Assembly: GCF_036323475.1 (NCBI RefSeq)
Contig: NZ_AP028934.1
Location: forward strand, 1,426,001 to 1,490,000
Direction: 5' to 3'
From: Solobacterium moorei
GTDB lineage: Bacteria > Bacillota_I > Bacilli_A > Erysipelotrichales > Erysipelotrichaceae
Length of the DNA: 64,000 nucleotides
Translations under genes and position numbers: made by a program
The notes under the pieces: generated by a model
Database searches by the model: none
Seen by the model: the letters and a program-made list of their open reading frames with translations, nothing else
What the model was told of the DNA's origin: nothing
Part shown: positions 56,361 through 64,000 of the stretch, piece after piece
Numbering within the stretch: the first letter of the stretch is position 1
How the letters are laid out: every line of letters starts with the position of its first letter

Positions 56361-56545
56361 GAAGATAACCAAGAAGTTTCAAAATCAATTACACACGAAG
56401 GATCGGCATATAACTTTCACCAAACAACGAAGTAGAATCAACTCTTACAAATTTTTTGAACAGTAGATTCTGCCTACCTTTCATGCGCTCATTTTTCTGT
56501 TACTTCACCTTCATTCTAACTAAAATAAAATCATTTTCAACTTAA

Positions 56546-56588
56546 AAATAGTACCATCTTGGATTATCAATCCTTGCCAGTACTATTT
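56546..56588. terminator. Stem-loop in the right end of the IS30-family element
   Basis: AAATAGTAC and GTACTATTT form a perfect 9-bp stem, and the loop contains a second small hairpin (GGATT with AATCC). The 290 bp between the transposase stop and the right end hold no gene; this is the main visible element there. Confidence 0.5.
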
Positions 56589-56656
56589 CTGAATGACTTA
56601 CTTCCACTTTATTGTTTATTCTTTAGAAGTGGAATTTAACTTTTCACTTGAGCGTT

Positions 56657-57238
56657 TTATTTTGCTGAGTCCTTCGCTGTAGTGATTTTAATTAAATCTG
56701 CGTAGATGTTATAAATTTTTTGATACTGCTCTTCTGTCATTTTTGGATTTACATCTAAATCATAATCATCCAAGATACCTACATGGAAATCTACAACTCT
56801 ACCATTCTTAACCGCCATAACATCAGGAATATATAAGGATTTTCCTCCCTGTTGGTTTTCGAGATATGTTACATCAATAAACTCTTCAACCTTTTCGCGA
56901 TACCGTGTAAATTCTTCTTCTGTCTTGTAGAACTTTCTACTTACGTCTACATAGTAAACTGTAACCCCCGCATCCTTAGCAGCTTGATTTAATACCGCAA
57001 ATGCTTTTTGACTATAGCGTGAGTCAGGTTTTGCAAATACCATCACACCTGAATATTTATTTTCAAAGAATGCAATAGCGGATGGTAATGAAATCTCCTT
57101 AATGGATGGTTCCTTGTCTGTAATCTCAGTAAATTGTGAGATACTGCCATCTGTTACATAGTCTAATTTATATTGTTCCTTCGGTGTGCAGCCAAGCATA
57201 AATACACATAGAACAATCATCATTAACTTCTTCATCAT
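56657..57238 (-). CDS. Thioredoxin-like lipoprotein
   Basis: About 193 residues. A lipoprotein signal ends in VFMLGC with Cys at about 17. The mature part reads like a thioredoxin fold (strand SGVMVFAKPDSRYSQKAFAVLNQA at about 63-86, then TVYYVDVSR, and SLYIPDVMAVKNGRVVDFHVG with the cis-Pro position). The active-site CxxC is replaced by PDSRYS, so disulfide chemistry is unlikely. A preceding ATG at 57250 is possible, but GAGGAATTCA favours 57238. It follows the 6S RNA candidate on the same strand. Its final codons and stop lie in the IS30 target duplication. Confidence 0.75.
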   Translation of the reverse strand: MMKKLMMIVLCVFMLGCTPKEQYKLDYVTDGSISQFTEITDKEPSIKEISLPSAIAFFENKYSGVMVFAKPDSRYSQKAFAVLNQAAKDAGVTVYYVDVSRKFYKTEEEFTRYREKVEEFIDVTYLENQQGGKSLYIPDVMAVKNGRVVDFHVGILDDYDLDVNPKMTEEQYQKIYNIYADLIKITTAKDSAK

Positions 57239-57256
57239 TGAATTCCTCATTTTATC

Positions 57257-57281
57257 AAAAAGTCGGTATTATAACCGACTC
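57257..57281 (-). terminator. Terminator after the 6S RNA candidate
   Basis: AGTCGG and CCGACT form a 6-bp stem with an 8-nt loop, followed on the minus strand by TTTTTGATAAAA. It separates the RNA gene from the thioredoxin-like lipoprotein gene. Confidence 0.75.
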
Positions 57282-57284
57282 AAA

Positions 57285-57442
57285 CAAATATTAAGACCGA
57301 AGGTAGATATAGTTCCCTCTTCTGTAGAGGTGGGTGTCCTTGGTAAAACTTCTGGATCCTCGCTCGCAACGAGTTTTCACTCCATCTTACGCAATCAGAA
57401 CTCCCTTATATCATATTGTAGGAAAAATATGTTTCCTCCGGC
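57285..57442 (-). ncRNA. ssrS: 6S RNA candidate
   Basis: The 250-bp gap between aspS and the lipoprotein gene contains a promoter, a structured stretch and a terminator on the minus strand. The 5' and 3' ends pair (GCCGGAGG with CCTTCGGT), as in the closing stem of 6S RNA. Further pairs along the rod are GATATA with TATATC and GTTC with GAAC. The segment CCAAGGACACCCACC near the 3' side resembles the conserved block of Firmicutes 6S RNAs as I recall it. A 6S gene next to aspS is also known in Bacillus. 6S RNA binds sigma-A RNA polymerase as a promoter mimic. Not confirmed by a covariance model. Confidence 0.65.
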
Positions 57443-57448
57443 ACATGT

Positions 57449-57457
57449 ATTATAGCA
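57449..57457 (-). promoter_or_regulatory. Extended -10 promoter of the 6S RNA candidate
   Basis: The minus strand reads TGC followed directly by TATAAT, an extended -10 element. No good -35 hexamer is seen, as is common with extended -10 promoters. Transcription would start near 57442. Confidence 0.6.
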
Positions 57458-57488
57458 CTAGTGGGAAATAAGAATAGTCTTGACACTT

Positions 57489-59246
57489 TTATTTTTCTTG
57501 CTTAGAGATTTCGATACCTAAAATATCTAATTGTTTCTTATCAACAACATTAGGTGCCTCACTCATAAGGTCAAAGGAACTATTTGTTGTTGGGAAGGCT
57601 ACAACATCACGGATGTTATCTGTACCAGCTAATACCATAATCAAACGTTCTAGACCAATACCAACACCACCATGTGGAGGTGTTCCATAACGGAAGGAAT
57701 CTAAGAAGAAACCAAAACGTGCTTTTGCATCTTCTAGTGAAAGTCCAATCGCTTCAAATACCTTAGCTTGTAACTCTTGGCTATGAATTCTAATCGAACC
57801 AGATAAGAGTTCATATCCATTTAATACTAAGTCATAGGCACGTGAAGATACATGCCCTGGATCAGTGAATAGTTTATCTACGTCTTCTTCCTTTGGTGCT
57901 GTAAATGGATGGTGTGCTGCTACCCAGCGCTCATCTTCTTCACTGTACTCAAACATTGGAAAGTCAGTAACCCAAAGGAACTTATAAGTTGTTTCAGTAG
58001 GAATTAAGTTTAGCTCATGGCCTAAACGTACACGTAATGCACCTAAGGATGCCTGTACGATTCTTGCACTATCCGCAATCACTAATACCAAGTCGTTATT
58101 TGCAAGACCCAACTTCTCAACTAACTTCGCCTTTTCTTCCTCACTTAATACCTTAGCGATAGAACCAGTTAATACATCGTTTTCCATCTTGAGGTATGCA
58201 AGTGCCTTTGCCTTAAAACCATGTTTTACAAAGTCTTGTAATTGATCTAGACCCTTACGACTATACTTATCAGCCGCATTCTCAAACTTCACGCAGTTTA
58301 CAATTCCACCGTTTTCAATTGTATTCTTGAATACTTGGAATTCTGTATTTTCAAATACAGACGTAATATCTTGAATTTCATTGCCAAAACGCATATCTGG
58401 CTTATCACTACCAAAGCGTCTCATACATTCTGCCCATGGTATACGTACAAAATGGTCTTCTAGTGTATAGTTTTTTGTTTCCTTGAAGATATTTTGCATA
58501 AGGTCTTCAACGACAGCGAAGATTGTATCTTCATCACCAAAGCTCATTTCAATATCGATCTGTGTAAATTCAGGTTGGCGGTCAGCACGTAAGTCTTCAT
58601 CACGGAAACATCTTGCAATCTGAAAGTATTTCTCCATTCCACCAATCATCAATAACTGCTTATAAATCTGTGGTGATTGTGGAAGCGCCCAGAACTTACC
58701 ATTATAGATACGAGATGGCACGAGATAGTCACGCGCACCCTCTGGTGTACTTCTCGCTAGGATTGGTGTTTCAACTTCTACAAAGCCTTGTTTATCCAAT
58801 ACATTTCTAGCAACCATGCATACCTTATGACGCAAGATTAAATTCTGCTGTAATATAGAGCGACGTAAGTCAAGATAACGATACCTTAAACGTGTATCTT
58901 CACTTGTATCTGTGTCATCCGCAATTGTAATCGGAGCTGTTTCAGCACTGTTAACGATATTAACAGACTCAACATGAATTTCAATCTCACCTGTCGCAAT
59001 CTTAGGGTTTGCGTCCTTGCGCTTTTCAACTGTACCTGTTACCTGCAAGATGTATTCATTACGAACATCTTTTACTGCATCCGCAATACTTTCATCAAAT
59101 GTTAACTGTACGATACCACTACGGTCACGTAAATCAATAAATACAAGTGATCCTAGATTACGGCGCTTCGCAACCCAACCAACTAGCGTAACTTTTTCAC
59201 CTACATTTGCCAGGCGTAAAGTACCATTTTCATGTGTTCTTTCCAT
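57489..59246 (-). CDS. aspS: Aspartyl-tRNA synthetase
   Basis: A 585-residue class IIb synthetase. An N-terminal OB anticodon-binding domain (about 1-105) is followed by motif 2 (FRDEDLRADRQPEFTQIDIE, about 217-236), a bacterial insertion domain (about 290-420) and motif 3 (GIGLERLIMVLAG, about 530). An upstream ATG at 59261 is possible. The ATG at 59246 shares one base with the hisS stop (TAATG) and has GGGAG upstream, so it is preferred. It is co-transcribed with hisS under the T-box. Confidence 0.96.
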   Translation of the reverse strand: MERTHENGTLRLANVGEKVTLVGWVAKRRNLGSLVFIDLRDRSGIVQLTFDESIADAVKDVRNEYILQVTGTVEKRKDANPKIATGEIEIHVESVNIVNSAETAPITIADDTDTSEDTRLRYRYLDLRRSILQQNLILRHKVCMVARNVLDKQGFVEVETPILARSTPEGARDYLVPSRIYNGKFWALPQSPQIYKQLLMIGGMEKYFQIARCFRDEDLRADRQPEFTQIDIEMSFGDEDTIFAVVEDLMQNIFKETKNYTLEDHFVRIPWAECMRRFGSDKPDMRFGNEIQDITSVFENTEFQVFKNTIENGGIVNCVKFENAADKYSRKGLDQLQDFVKHGFKAKALAYLKMENDVLTGSIAKVLSEEEKAKLVEKLGLANNDLVLVIADSARIVQASLGALRVRLGHELNLIPTETTYKFLWVTDFPMFEYSEEDERWVAAHHPFTAPKEEDVDKLFTDPGHVSSRAYDLVLNGYELLSGSIRIHSQELQAKVFEAIGLSLEDAKARFGFFLDSFRYGTPPHGGVGIGLERLIMVLAGTDNIRDVVAFPTTNSSFDLMSEAPNVVDKKQLDILGIEISKQEK

Positions 59247-60511
59247 TATTTGTTCTCCCATTGTTTGAGTGTCTCTAATAACTCTTCTTGCTTGATTGTT
59301 ACCTGTGACTTATCAGAAATATTCTTTATATTCATTGTGTTGTTCTTGACTTCATCTTCACCAAGAATGATTACATATCTTGCGTGGTTACGATCTACAC
59401 TCTTAAACTGTGCCTTCAACGAACGCTGTACAAGATTGGCTTCTGCACTATATCCAGCATGACGTAGCTGCTGTACTGTCTTTAAGACAGATGCACCTAC
59501 ATCGCCCAAACCGATGACATACACATCACAAGAATTCTCATCTCCAAAATCATGCCCTTCCTCAGCCGCTAAGTTAATCAAACGTTCCATACCAATCGCA
59601 AAACCGATACCGGACATCTCTGGTCCACCATAATACTCAACAAAGTGGTCATAACGGCCACCCGCAAAGATCGTAGCCTGTGCGCCACTGTCAGGTCTTG
59701 TGGATACGACTTCGAAAACTGTATGTGTATAGTAATCAAGTCCTCTTACAAGATGATCATCTACTTCATACGGAATCTCTAACGCATCTAAACATGCAAG
59801 CACGCGATTGAAGTAGTTCTTAGATTCTTCATTTAAGTAATCCGCAAGCTTTGGAGCCGCATGCATGCATTCCTTATCGTGGTCTACTTTACAATCCAAA
59901 ATACGCAAAGGATTCTGCTCATAACGACGATGGCAATCTCCACAAAGCTCTTCTAGATGTGGCTGAAAATATTCCTTTAAAGCTGTACGATACGCGGCTC
60001 TAGATGCGTCATCACCAAGTGTATTAATGCATACTTTAATACTTGAGATACCCATTTGTTTCACAATGTCATATCCTAGAGCAATCGTTTCCGCATCTAA
60101 TTCAGGAGATTTTGCACCGATGTTTTCAATCCCAAACTGTGTAAACTGTCTCTGTCTTCCCTTTTGTGGATTTTCATGACGGAACATTGCACCAAGATAA
60201 TAGAATCTACCAGGCATCTCCATTGAGCCATAAAGCTTATGTTGATCGAATGCACGAATTACACCGGCAGTTCCTTCTGGTCTCAATGTATAGGAATGTG
60301 TACCCATATCAAATGTGTACATCTCCTTGTTTACCATGTCACTGGAATCATTTTCACGCTTAAATACTTTTGTCTCTTCAAAATATGGTGTACGGATTTC
60401 ACGGTAACGATAACGCTTTGTCGTTTCACGAATGACTTCTTCTGTGTGATGCCAACGATTCATCTCATCCGGTAAAATGTCGTAAGTTCCTCGTGGTGTT
60501 TGATAACTCAT
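59246..60511 (-). CDS. hisS: Histidyl-tRNA synthetase
   Basis: A 421-residue class IIa synthetase. Motif 1 is near RYREIRTPYFEETKVF, motif 2 is FRHENPQKGRQRQFTQFG (about 112-129), the histidine-binding LVRGLDYYTHTVFE is at about 255 and motif 3 is GIGFAIGMERL (about 305-315). A C-terminal anticodon-binding domain follows (about 330-421). The frame is open upstream into the T-box, but ATG 60511 with AAAGGAGG begins the conserved domain. It is first in the hisS-aspS operon. Confidence 0.96.
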   Translation of the reverse strand: MSYQTPRGTYDILPDEMNRWHHTEEVIRETTKRYRYREIRTPYFEETKVFKRENDSSDMVNKEMYTFDMGTHSYTLRPEGTAGVIRAFDQHKLYGSMEMPGRFYYLGAMFRHENPQKGRQRQFTQFGIENIGAKSPELDAETIALGYDIVKQMGISSIKVCINTLGDDASRAAYRTALKEYFQPHLEELCGDCHRRYEQNPLRILDCKVDHDKECMHAAPKLADYLNEESKNYFNRVLACLDALEIPYEVDDHLVRGLDYYTHTVFEVVSTRPDSGAQATIFAGGRYDHFVEYYGGPEMSGIGFAIGMERLINLAAEEGHDFGDENSCDVYVIGLGDVGASVLKTVQQLRHAGYSAEANLVQRSLKAQFKSVDRNHARYVIILGEDEVKNNTMNIKNISDKSQVTIKQEELLETLKQWENK

Positions 60512-60534
60512 AGTTCTTTCCTCCTTTAAACAAA

Positions 60535-60747
60535 TATAAAAGCGTCCCTTTCCAAGGACGCTTTGTGCGCGGTACCACCTTAGTTCATGATTTCTCATGC
60601 GCTCTTTCCATAACGTGGAATACGTTTATCCCTACTCAGTTCAGGATACCTTCTCCAGAGTGTCAATCCTGTAAGAATCCGCCAATGCTTGCACCATACC
60701 ATTGTCGCTCTATCGTCTTCTAACAAGAACTCTCTTTCTTCGAATTT
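60535..60747 (-). promoter_or_regulatory. T-box riboswitch of hisS-aspS
   Basis: On the minus strand the antiterminator core AAGGTGGTACCGCGC (60567-60581) precedes a strong terminator, AGCGTCC with GGACGCT and a T-run (60536-60563). Upstream, AGAGT and ACTCT close a Stem I-like structure. The bases next to the 3' strand read GACAC (60660-60664), which contains GAC (Asp) and, shifted, CAC (His). The fourth base of the tRNA-binding TGGN is T, which can pair with the G73 of tRNA-Asp but not with the C73 of tRNA-His. Uncharged tRNA would favour read-through into hisS-aspS. Confidence 0.92.
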
Positions 60748-60753
60748 AGTAGT

Positions 60754-60782
60754 ATTATAGCCCTTACGCTTACTTTTCTCAA
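60754..60782 (-). promoter_or_regulatory. Sigma-A promoter of the T-box hisS-aspS operon
   Basis: On the minus strand TTGAGA (60777-60782) and TATAAT (60754-60759) are 17 bp apart. It lies between the relA stop and Stem I of the T-box, so hisS-aspS is transcribed independently of relA. Confidence 0.8.
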
Positions 60783-60790
60783 GTAATTTC

Positions 60791-62992
60791 TTAATGTGTT
60801 GTACGATCAACACTGAGCACAGATTCTACTTTGCGAATATTCGCAAATACGTTATCCATCTGTTCCAAGTTTCTTACTCGCATTGATACTTTTACTGTAG
60901 ATGTTAGTGTTTCATGATTTACTGTGACATTAATTGCTTCAAGCTGTACCTTACATTGAGAGATTGTATTTACAATATCTGTAAGTAAGTGCGATCGATC
61001 ATTACAAATGATGCTGAGATCGCAATCATACATACGATCCGCATCACCATCATCCCATTGCACATTGATGAGTTTTGTCTTCTCATTACGGATATTAGGA
61101 CAATCTATACGGTGGACCTTAACACCCTCATTACGTGTAATATAACCAATGATTTGATCACCATAGATTGGTAAACAACAATGCGCTAGTGACATCTTCA
61201 TCGATTCAACCCCAGGCACAACAAGTCCTGATTTTGATACACGGTGAACAGTCTCTTTGTTTAGTACACGTGATAAGCTCTCATCCTCACTTGTACGCTG
61301 TTTTACGTTTGTTAAACGTTCCGCCGCAAGAGATGGACTGATAGACTTTACTGCGATTCCATACATGAATTCGTTATAGTTAGATACTTGGAAACCAGTT
61401 GTAATACTGTCAATCTTTTTACGCTCCATGTATTCCTTAGGATCAAATCCACGCTTACGAAGTTCTTCAGAGAGAATCTTTTCTCCTTCTTCAATCTTCT
61501 CTTCACGCTTCTCGGTTTCTTTCTTTAGTAAATATGCACGAATCTTATTTCTTGCTTGGGCAGTCTTAACAATCTTTAGCCAGTCCTCAGATGGACCTGT
61601 TCCCTTTAAGGTCTTGATATTAACAACATCGCCAGTATGTAGTTCTGTCGTCAAAGGCACAATCGCATCATTGACAATTGCACCGACCATCGTATGACCT
61701 ACGTCGGTATGAATACGGTATGCAAAGTCAATTGGTGTAGCACCTGCCGGTAGGTCAATGACTCTTCCCTTCGGTGTCATAACATATACATTGGCTTCAA
61801 AGACATCCTTCTGCAATAACTCCATATAATCTGTCGCAGAAGTATTGGTTTCACTTTCACTATACGTTGCAAAATCTTTGAACCAAGACAGTTTATCTTC
61901 AATTTCTTTTTGTTCGGCCTTTGCATCATAGCGAGAACCCTCTTTATAACGCCAATGGGCCGCAATACCTTTCTCCGCAATCGCATCCATGTCTTCTGTA
62001 CGAATCTGTACTTCGAAGATTTTCGCATCTTCGCCAAGAATCGTTGTATGTAAAGACTGATACATATTCGGTTTTGGGACTGCGATATAGTCTTTTAATC
62101 TACCTGGAATTGGTTTGTATTTCGCATGAATATAGCCAAGGATTTCATAACAATTTAATTCCGACTTAGACACAATGCGAATCGCAAGTAAGTCCAAGAT
62201 TTCATCAAAACGTTTATGCTTATGAATCATCTTCTTATAGATGGAATATAAGTGTTTCGAACGGCCAAAAATACGGAACTTAATTTTATGACTCTTTAAC
62301 ATTGCAGAAATATCTATGATCATCTTGCTTACAGCCGCATCACGTTCTGCTTTCTTGGTTTCCACTAGATGAGCAATATGATAATACTCTTCAGGCATCA
62401 GATAATAGAAACATAAATCTTCTAGTTCATTCTTAATGGAGCTAATACCTAAACGGTGGGCAATTGGTGCATATACATCCAAAGTCTCCGCCGCAATTCT
62501 CTTCTGTGAAGCTTCTGGCTGAAACTCTAACGTGCGCATATTATGGAGTCTATCCACAAGCTTAATCAGAATTACACGAATATCCTTTGCCATTGCAATA
62601 AAAATTTTGCGATGGTTGGCTGCTTGATACTCTGGATCATCTTTCCCTTTAAAGTTCAGATTACCAATCTTCGTAACGGCCTCTACTAGGCTTGCGATTT
62701 CATCGTCAAAGTCTTGTGCCAACTCTTCACGTGTAATATTGCAGTCTTCAATCACATCGTGTAAGAATCCTGCCGCGATCGTCTTTGGACCGACACGTAG
62801 TGTCGTAAGAATATATGCTACATTTACAAGGTGTACAAAATATGGCTCGCCACTCTTGCGGAACATGCCTGCATGTTTCTCTGAAGCATACTTAGCCGCC
62901 TTCTCGATGAGAGCTAGATTTTCAGGCAAATGAATATAGGTACTTGCCTCTTTCATGACATCCGCTACTGTTGGATTTTTATGTTCAGCCAT
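60791..62992 (-). CDS. relA: Bifunctional (p)ppGpp synthetase/hydrolase
   Basis: A 733-residue long RelA/SpoT homolog that makes and degrades the stringent-response alarmone. Domains in order: HD hydrolase (about 45-150, with FLHDVIEDCN and the intact HD), synthetase (about 235-345, with PKPNMYQSLHTTIL), TGS (about 395-460, with VYVMTPKGRVIDLPAGATPIDFA), a helical/zinc-finger-like region (SLAHCCLPIYGD) and ACT (about 660-733). The intact HD residues indicate a bifunctional Rel enzyme. The start at 62992 has GGGGGTG upstream. It follows apt, a common pairing. Confidence 0.95.
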   Translation of the reverse strand: MAEHKNPTVADVMKEASTYIHLPENLALIEKAAKYASEKHAGMFRKSGEPYFVHLVNVAYILTTLRVGPKTIAAGFLHDVIEDCNITREELAQDFDDEIASLVEAVTKIGNLNFKGKDDPEYQAANHRKIFIAMAKDIRVILIKLVDRLHNMRTLEFQPEASQKRIAAETLDVYAPIAHRLGISSIKNELEDLCFYYLMPEEYYHIAHLVETKKAERDAAVSKMIIDISAMLKSHKIKFRIFGRSKHLYSIYKKMIHKHKRFDEILDLLAIRIVSKSELNCYEILGYIHAKYKPIPGRLKDYIAVPKPNMYQSLHTTILGEDAKIFEVQIRTEDMDAIAEKGIAAHWRYKEGSRYDAKAEQKEIEDKLSWFKDFATYSESETNTSATDYMELLQKDVFEANVYVMTPKGRVIDLPAGATPIDFAYRIHTDVGHTMVGAIVNDAIVPLTTELHTGDVVNIKTLKGTGPSEDWLKIVKTAQARNKIRAYLLKKETEKREEKIEEGEKILSEELRKRGFDPKEYMERKKIDSITTGFQVSNYNEFMYGIAVKSISPSLAAERLTNVKQRTSEDESLSRVLNKETVHRVSKSGLVVPGVESMKMSLAHCCLPIYGDQIIGYITRNEGVKVHRIDCPNIRNEKTKLINVQWDDGDADRMYDCDLSIICNDRSHLLTDIVNTISQCKVQLEAINVTVNHETLTSTVKVSMRVRNLEQMDNVFANIRKVESVLSVDRTTH

Positions 62993-63014
62993 ATTTTTCA
63001 CCCCCTACTATTTT

Positions 63015-63042
63015 GCAAAAAATCGAAGATTACTCTTCGATT
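63015..63042 (-). terminator. Terminator between apt and relA
   Basis: On the minus strand AATCGAAGA and TCTTCGATT form a perfect 9-bp stem with a 4-nt loop, followed by TTTTGCAAAA. It begins 5 bp after the apt stop and would reduce transcription into relA. Confidence 0.8.
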
Positions 63043-63046
63043 ATAC

Positions 63047-63580
63047 TTATTTGTCGCTTAAGCGAGTCATCGCATAGATGTCATAGCCTTCAAGCGCTTT
63101 ACGGCCATCCATATCATCACCGTATAATTCAATCACAAACGCAAAACCGGCTACGACACCACCTAATTGTTCAATCATCTTCGCAGTAGCCTTCGCTGTT
63201 CCACCAGTCGCTAATAAGTCGTCAATGATAACAACACGCTGTCCTGGCTTAATTGCGTCTTTGTGCATGTGCACTTCATTAGAACCATATTCTAATTCAT
63301 ATTTGCAGCTAATTGTCTCACGAGGAAGCTTACCTGGCTTGCGAACAGGCACAAAACCCAGTCCTAGTTGAACTGCGACTGGACAGCCAAAAATAAATCC
63401 TCTACTTTCAGGACCAACAATCATATCTGCTTTAACACTCTTTGCGTATTCACATAAACGATTCGTTACTTCTCTAAACGCTTCTGCGTTTTCTAGAATC
63501 GGTGTAATGTCTCTAAAAAGAATTCCTTTGATTGGAAAATCCCTTACAGACGCAATGTAGTCTTCAATCTTTAATACCAT
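63047..63580 (-). CDS. apt: Adenine phosphoribosyltransferase
   Basis: A 177-residue purine salvage enzyme that converts adenine and PRPP to AMP. The PRPP-binding motif [15 protein letters not shown] (about 117-131) is intact, and the N-terminal [15 protein letters not shown] and [10 protein letters not shown] are typical. AGGAGGGG lies before the ATG. It sits between recJ and relA, the usual Firmicutes order. Confidence 0.96.
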   Translation of the reverse strand: MVLKIEDYIASVRDFPIKGILFRDITPILENAEAFREVTNRLCEYAKSVKADMIVGPESRGFIFGCPVAVQLGLGFVPVRKPGKLPRETISCKYELEYGSNEVHMHKDAIKPGQRVVIIDDLLATGGTAKATAKMIEQLGGVVAGFAFVIELYGDDMDGRKALEGYDIYAMTRLSDK

Positions 63581-63643
63581 GATAAATCCCCTCCTGTGCG
63601 GATAAAATAATTTTTGTAATATGCATCCTTTAGTATAGCAGAT

Positions 63644-64000
63644 TCAGACAATATCTTCGAGTATCATTTGACAGGTTGTACGATTCCGCCATCTATGAAT
63701 GGATAATTTTCCAATCAAACGCTTTGGTAAAATTGGAGCTGCTATATTTCTGCTCTTATACAGTACTGCTTCAAAGCCTCCACTACTATTTGCGATTAGG
63801 TATTTCACCATCTTCGCAGTTTCTTTACGCTCTACAACATTCATATCCTCAAGCGCAAAGTTAGGCTCAATCATTTCTTTTGGATATGGTGTAAAACAAT
63901 CGATATCAATGATGTTGTTAAAATGAATATCCTCTGCATCAATACGAATCGCATCCTGAACCGGTTCTATATATTCATAACCCGCATTCGCCATCTTCTC
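63644..64000 (-). CDS. recJ: RecJ single-strand DNA exonuclease, C-terminal part
   Basis: About 119 residues in a frame that continues off the right edge of the window. The segment carries a C-terminal OB-fold with ALEDMNVVERKETAKMVKYL, LPKRLIGKLSIHRWRNRTTC and QMILEDI, which match the end of RecJ, the 5'-3' exonuclease of recombination and repair. The recJ-apt-relA order supports it. The catalytic DHH domain is outside the window. Confidence 0.8.
   Translation of the reverse strand, partial: EKMANAGYEYIEPVQDAIRIDAEDIHFNNIIDIDCFTPYPKEMIEPNFALEDMNVVERKETAKMVKYLIANSSGGFEAVLYKSRNIAAPILPKRLIGKLSIHRWRNRTTCQMILEDIV

Larger units (their letters stand above)
54949..56653 (+). mobile_element. Complete IS30-family insertion sequence (1705 bp)
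   Basis: The ends are inverted repeats of 31 bp with one mismatch at the outermost base (inner part begins CTCAAGTGAAAAGTTAAATT). A 13-bp direct repeat GTTTTATTTTGCT flanks the element at 54936-54948 and 56654-56666. One plus-strand transposase gene fills most of it. The right copy of the repeat contains the stop codon of the minus-strand thioredoxin-like gene, so the element landed exactly at that gene's 3' end without destroying it. Confidence 0.9.

Noticed and set aside
57186-57455. Plus-strand open frame of 89 residues opposite the 6S RNA candidate
   Set aside because: It runs antisense to the RNA promoter, RNA body and terminator, has no ribosome binding site, and overlaps the lipoprotein signal sequence on the other strand.
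60595-60813. Minus-strand open frame of 72 residues upstream of hisS
   Set aside because: It covers the T-box Stem I and antiterminator region, whose sequence is explained by RNA structure.

Overview
The window is 64 kb of low-GC, gene-dense bacterial chromosome. The gene set points to a Firmicutes lineage close to the Erysipelotrichia: nusB-xseAB-ispA-dxs-recN, murT-gatD, T-box-controlled hisS-aspS next to relA and apt, a V-type ATPase with no F-type genes in view, pyruvate:flavodoxin oxidoreductase, and yneF. This placement is inferred from gene content only. Most genes are on the minus strand and form tightly overlapping operons.

Layout. 0.1-8.6 kb is one eight-gene minus-strand operon: nusB, xseA, xseB, ispA, dxs, recN, dinB and a Xer recombinase. 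8.7-9.3 kb holds a DUF5662 gene. 9.3-11.2 kb is a complete IS1182-type insertion sequence with a small ribbon-helix-helix gene. 11.3-15.9 kb is an envelope/RNA/DNA operon: a RecX carrying an extra glycosyltransferase-like N-terminus, yhaM, murT, gatD and a tail-anchored hypothetical protein. 16.1-17.4 kb encodes a carbohydrate-binding-type lipoprotein. 17.5-21.3 kb is an alpha-glucoside PTS, 6-phospho-alpha-glucosidase and RpiR regulator module. 21.3-26.7 kb is a keto-deoxy-gluconate module (aldolase, IlvD/Edd dehydratase, KDG kinase) whose dehydratase is split by an IS110-family element. 26.8-35.2 kb is a nine-gene V-type ATPase operon. 35.3-37.8 kb has a small phosphatase, an XRE regulator/membrane protein pair and an auxin-efflux-type carrier. 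37.9-46.2 kb is a cluster matching the functionally unassigned Escherichia coli yhf operon (yhfZ, Y, U, T, php, S, X, W), here with an added tyrosine-phosphatase gene. 46.3-50.8 kb holds a membrane protein, a frameshifted cardiolipin synthase, efp and an iron alcohol dehydrogenase. 50.9-54.9 kb holds nifJ and yneF. 54.9-56.7 kb is an IS30-family element. 56.7-64 kb holds a thioredoxin-like lipoprotein, a 6S RNA candidate, aspS, hisS with a T-box, relA, apt and the 3' part of recJ.

Functional reading. The sugar modules suggest PTS uptake of alpha-glucosides and catabolism of sugar acids, but the second route is probably broken by the IS110 insertion. The yhf-type cluster is the best candidate for an undescribed pathway: two PLP-enzyme-like proteins, a phosphotriesterase-like hydrolase, a phosphopentomutase-like enzyme, a membrane transporter, a PRD-like protein and a dedicated regulator with a visible tandem palindromic operator.

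Three insertion sequences of three families (IS1182, IS110, IS30) sit within 47 kb, one of them inside a gene, and cls carries a frameshift. Both suggest ongoing genome erosion. No CRISPR array, tRNA, rRNA or prophage was seen.
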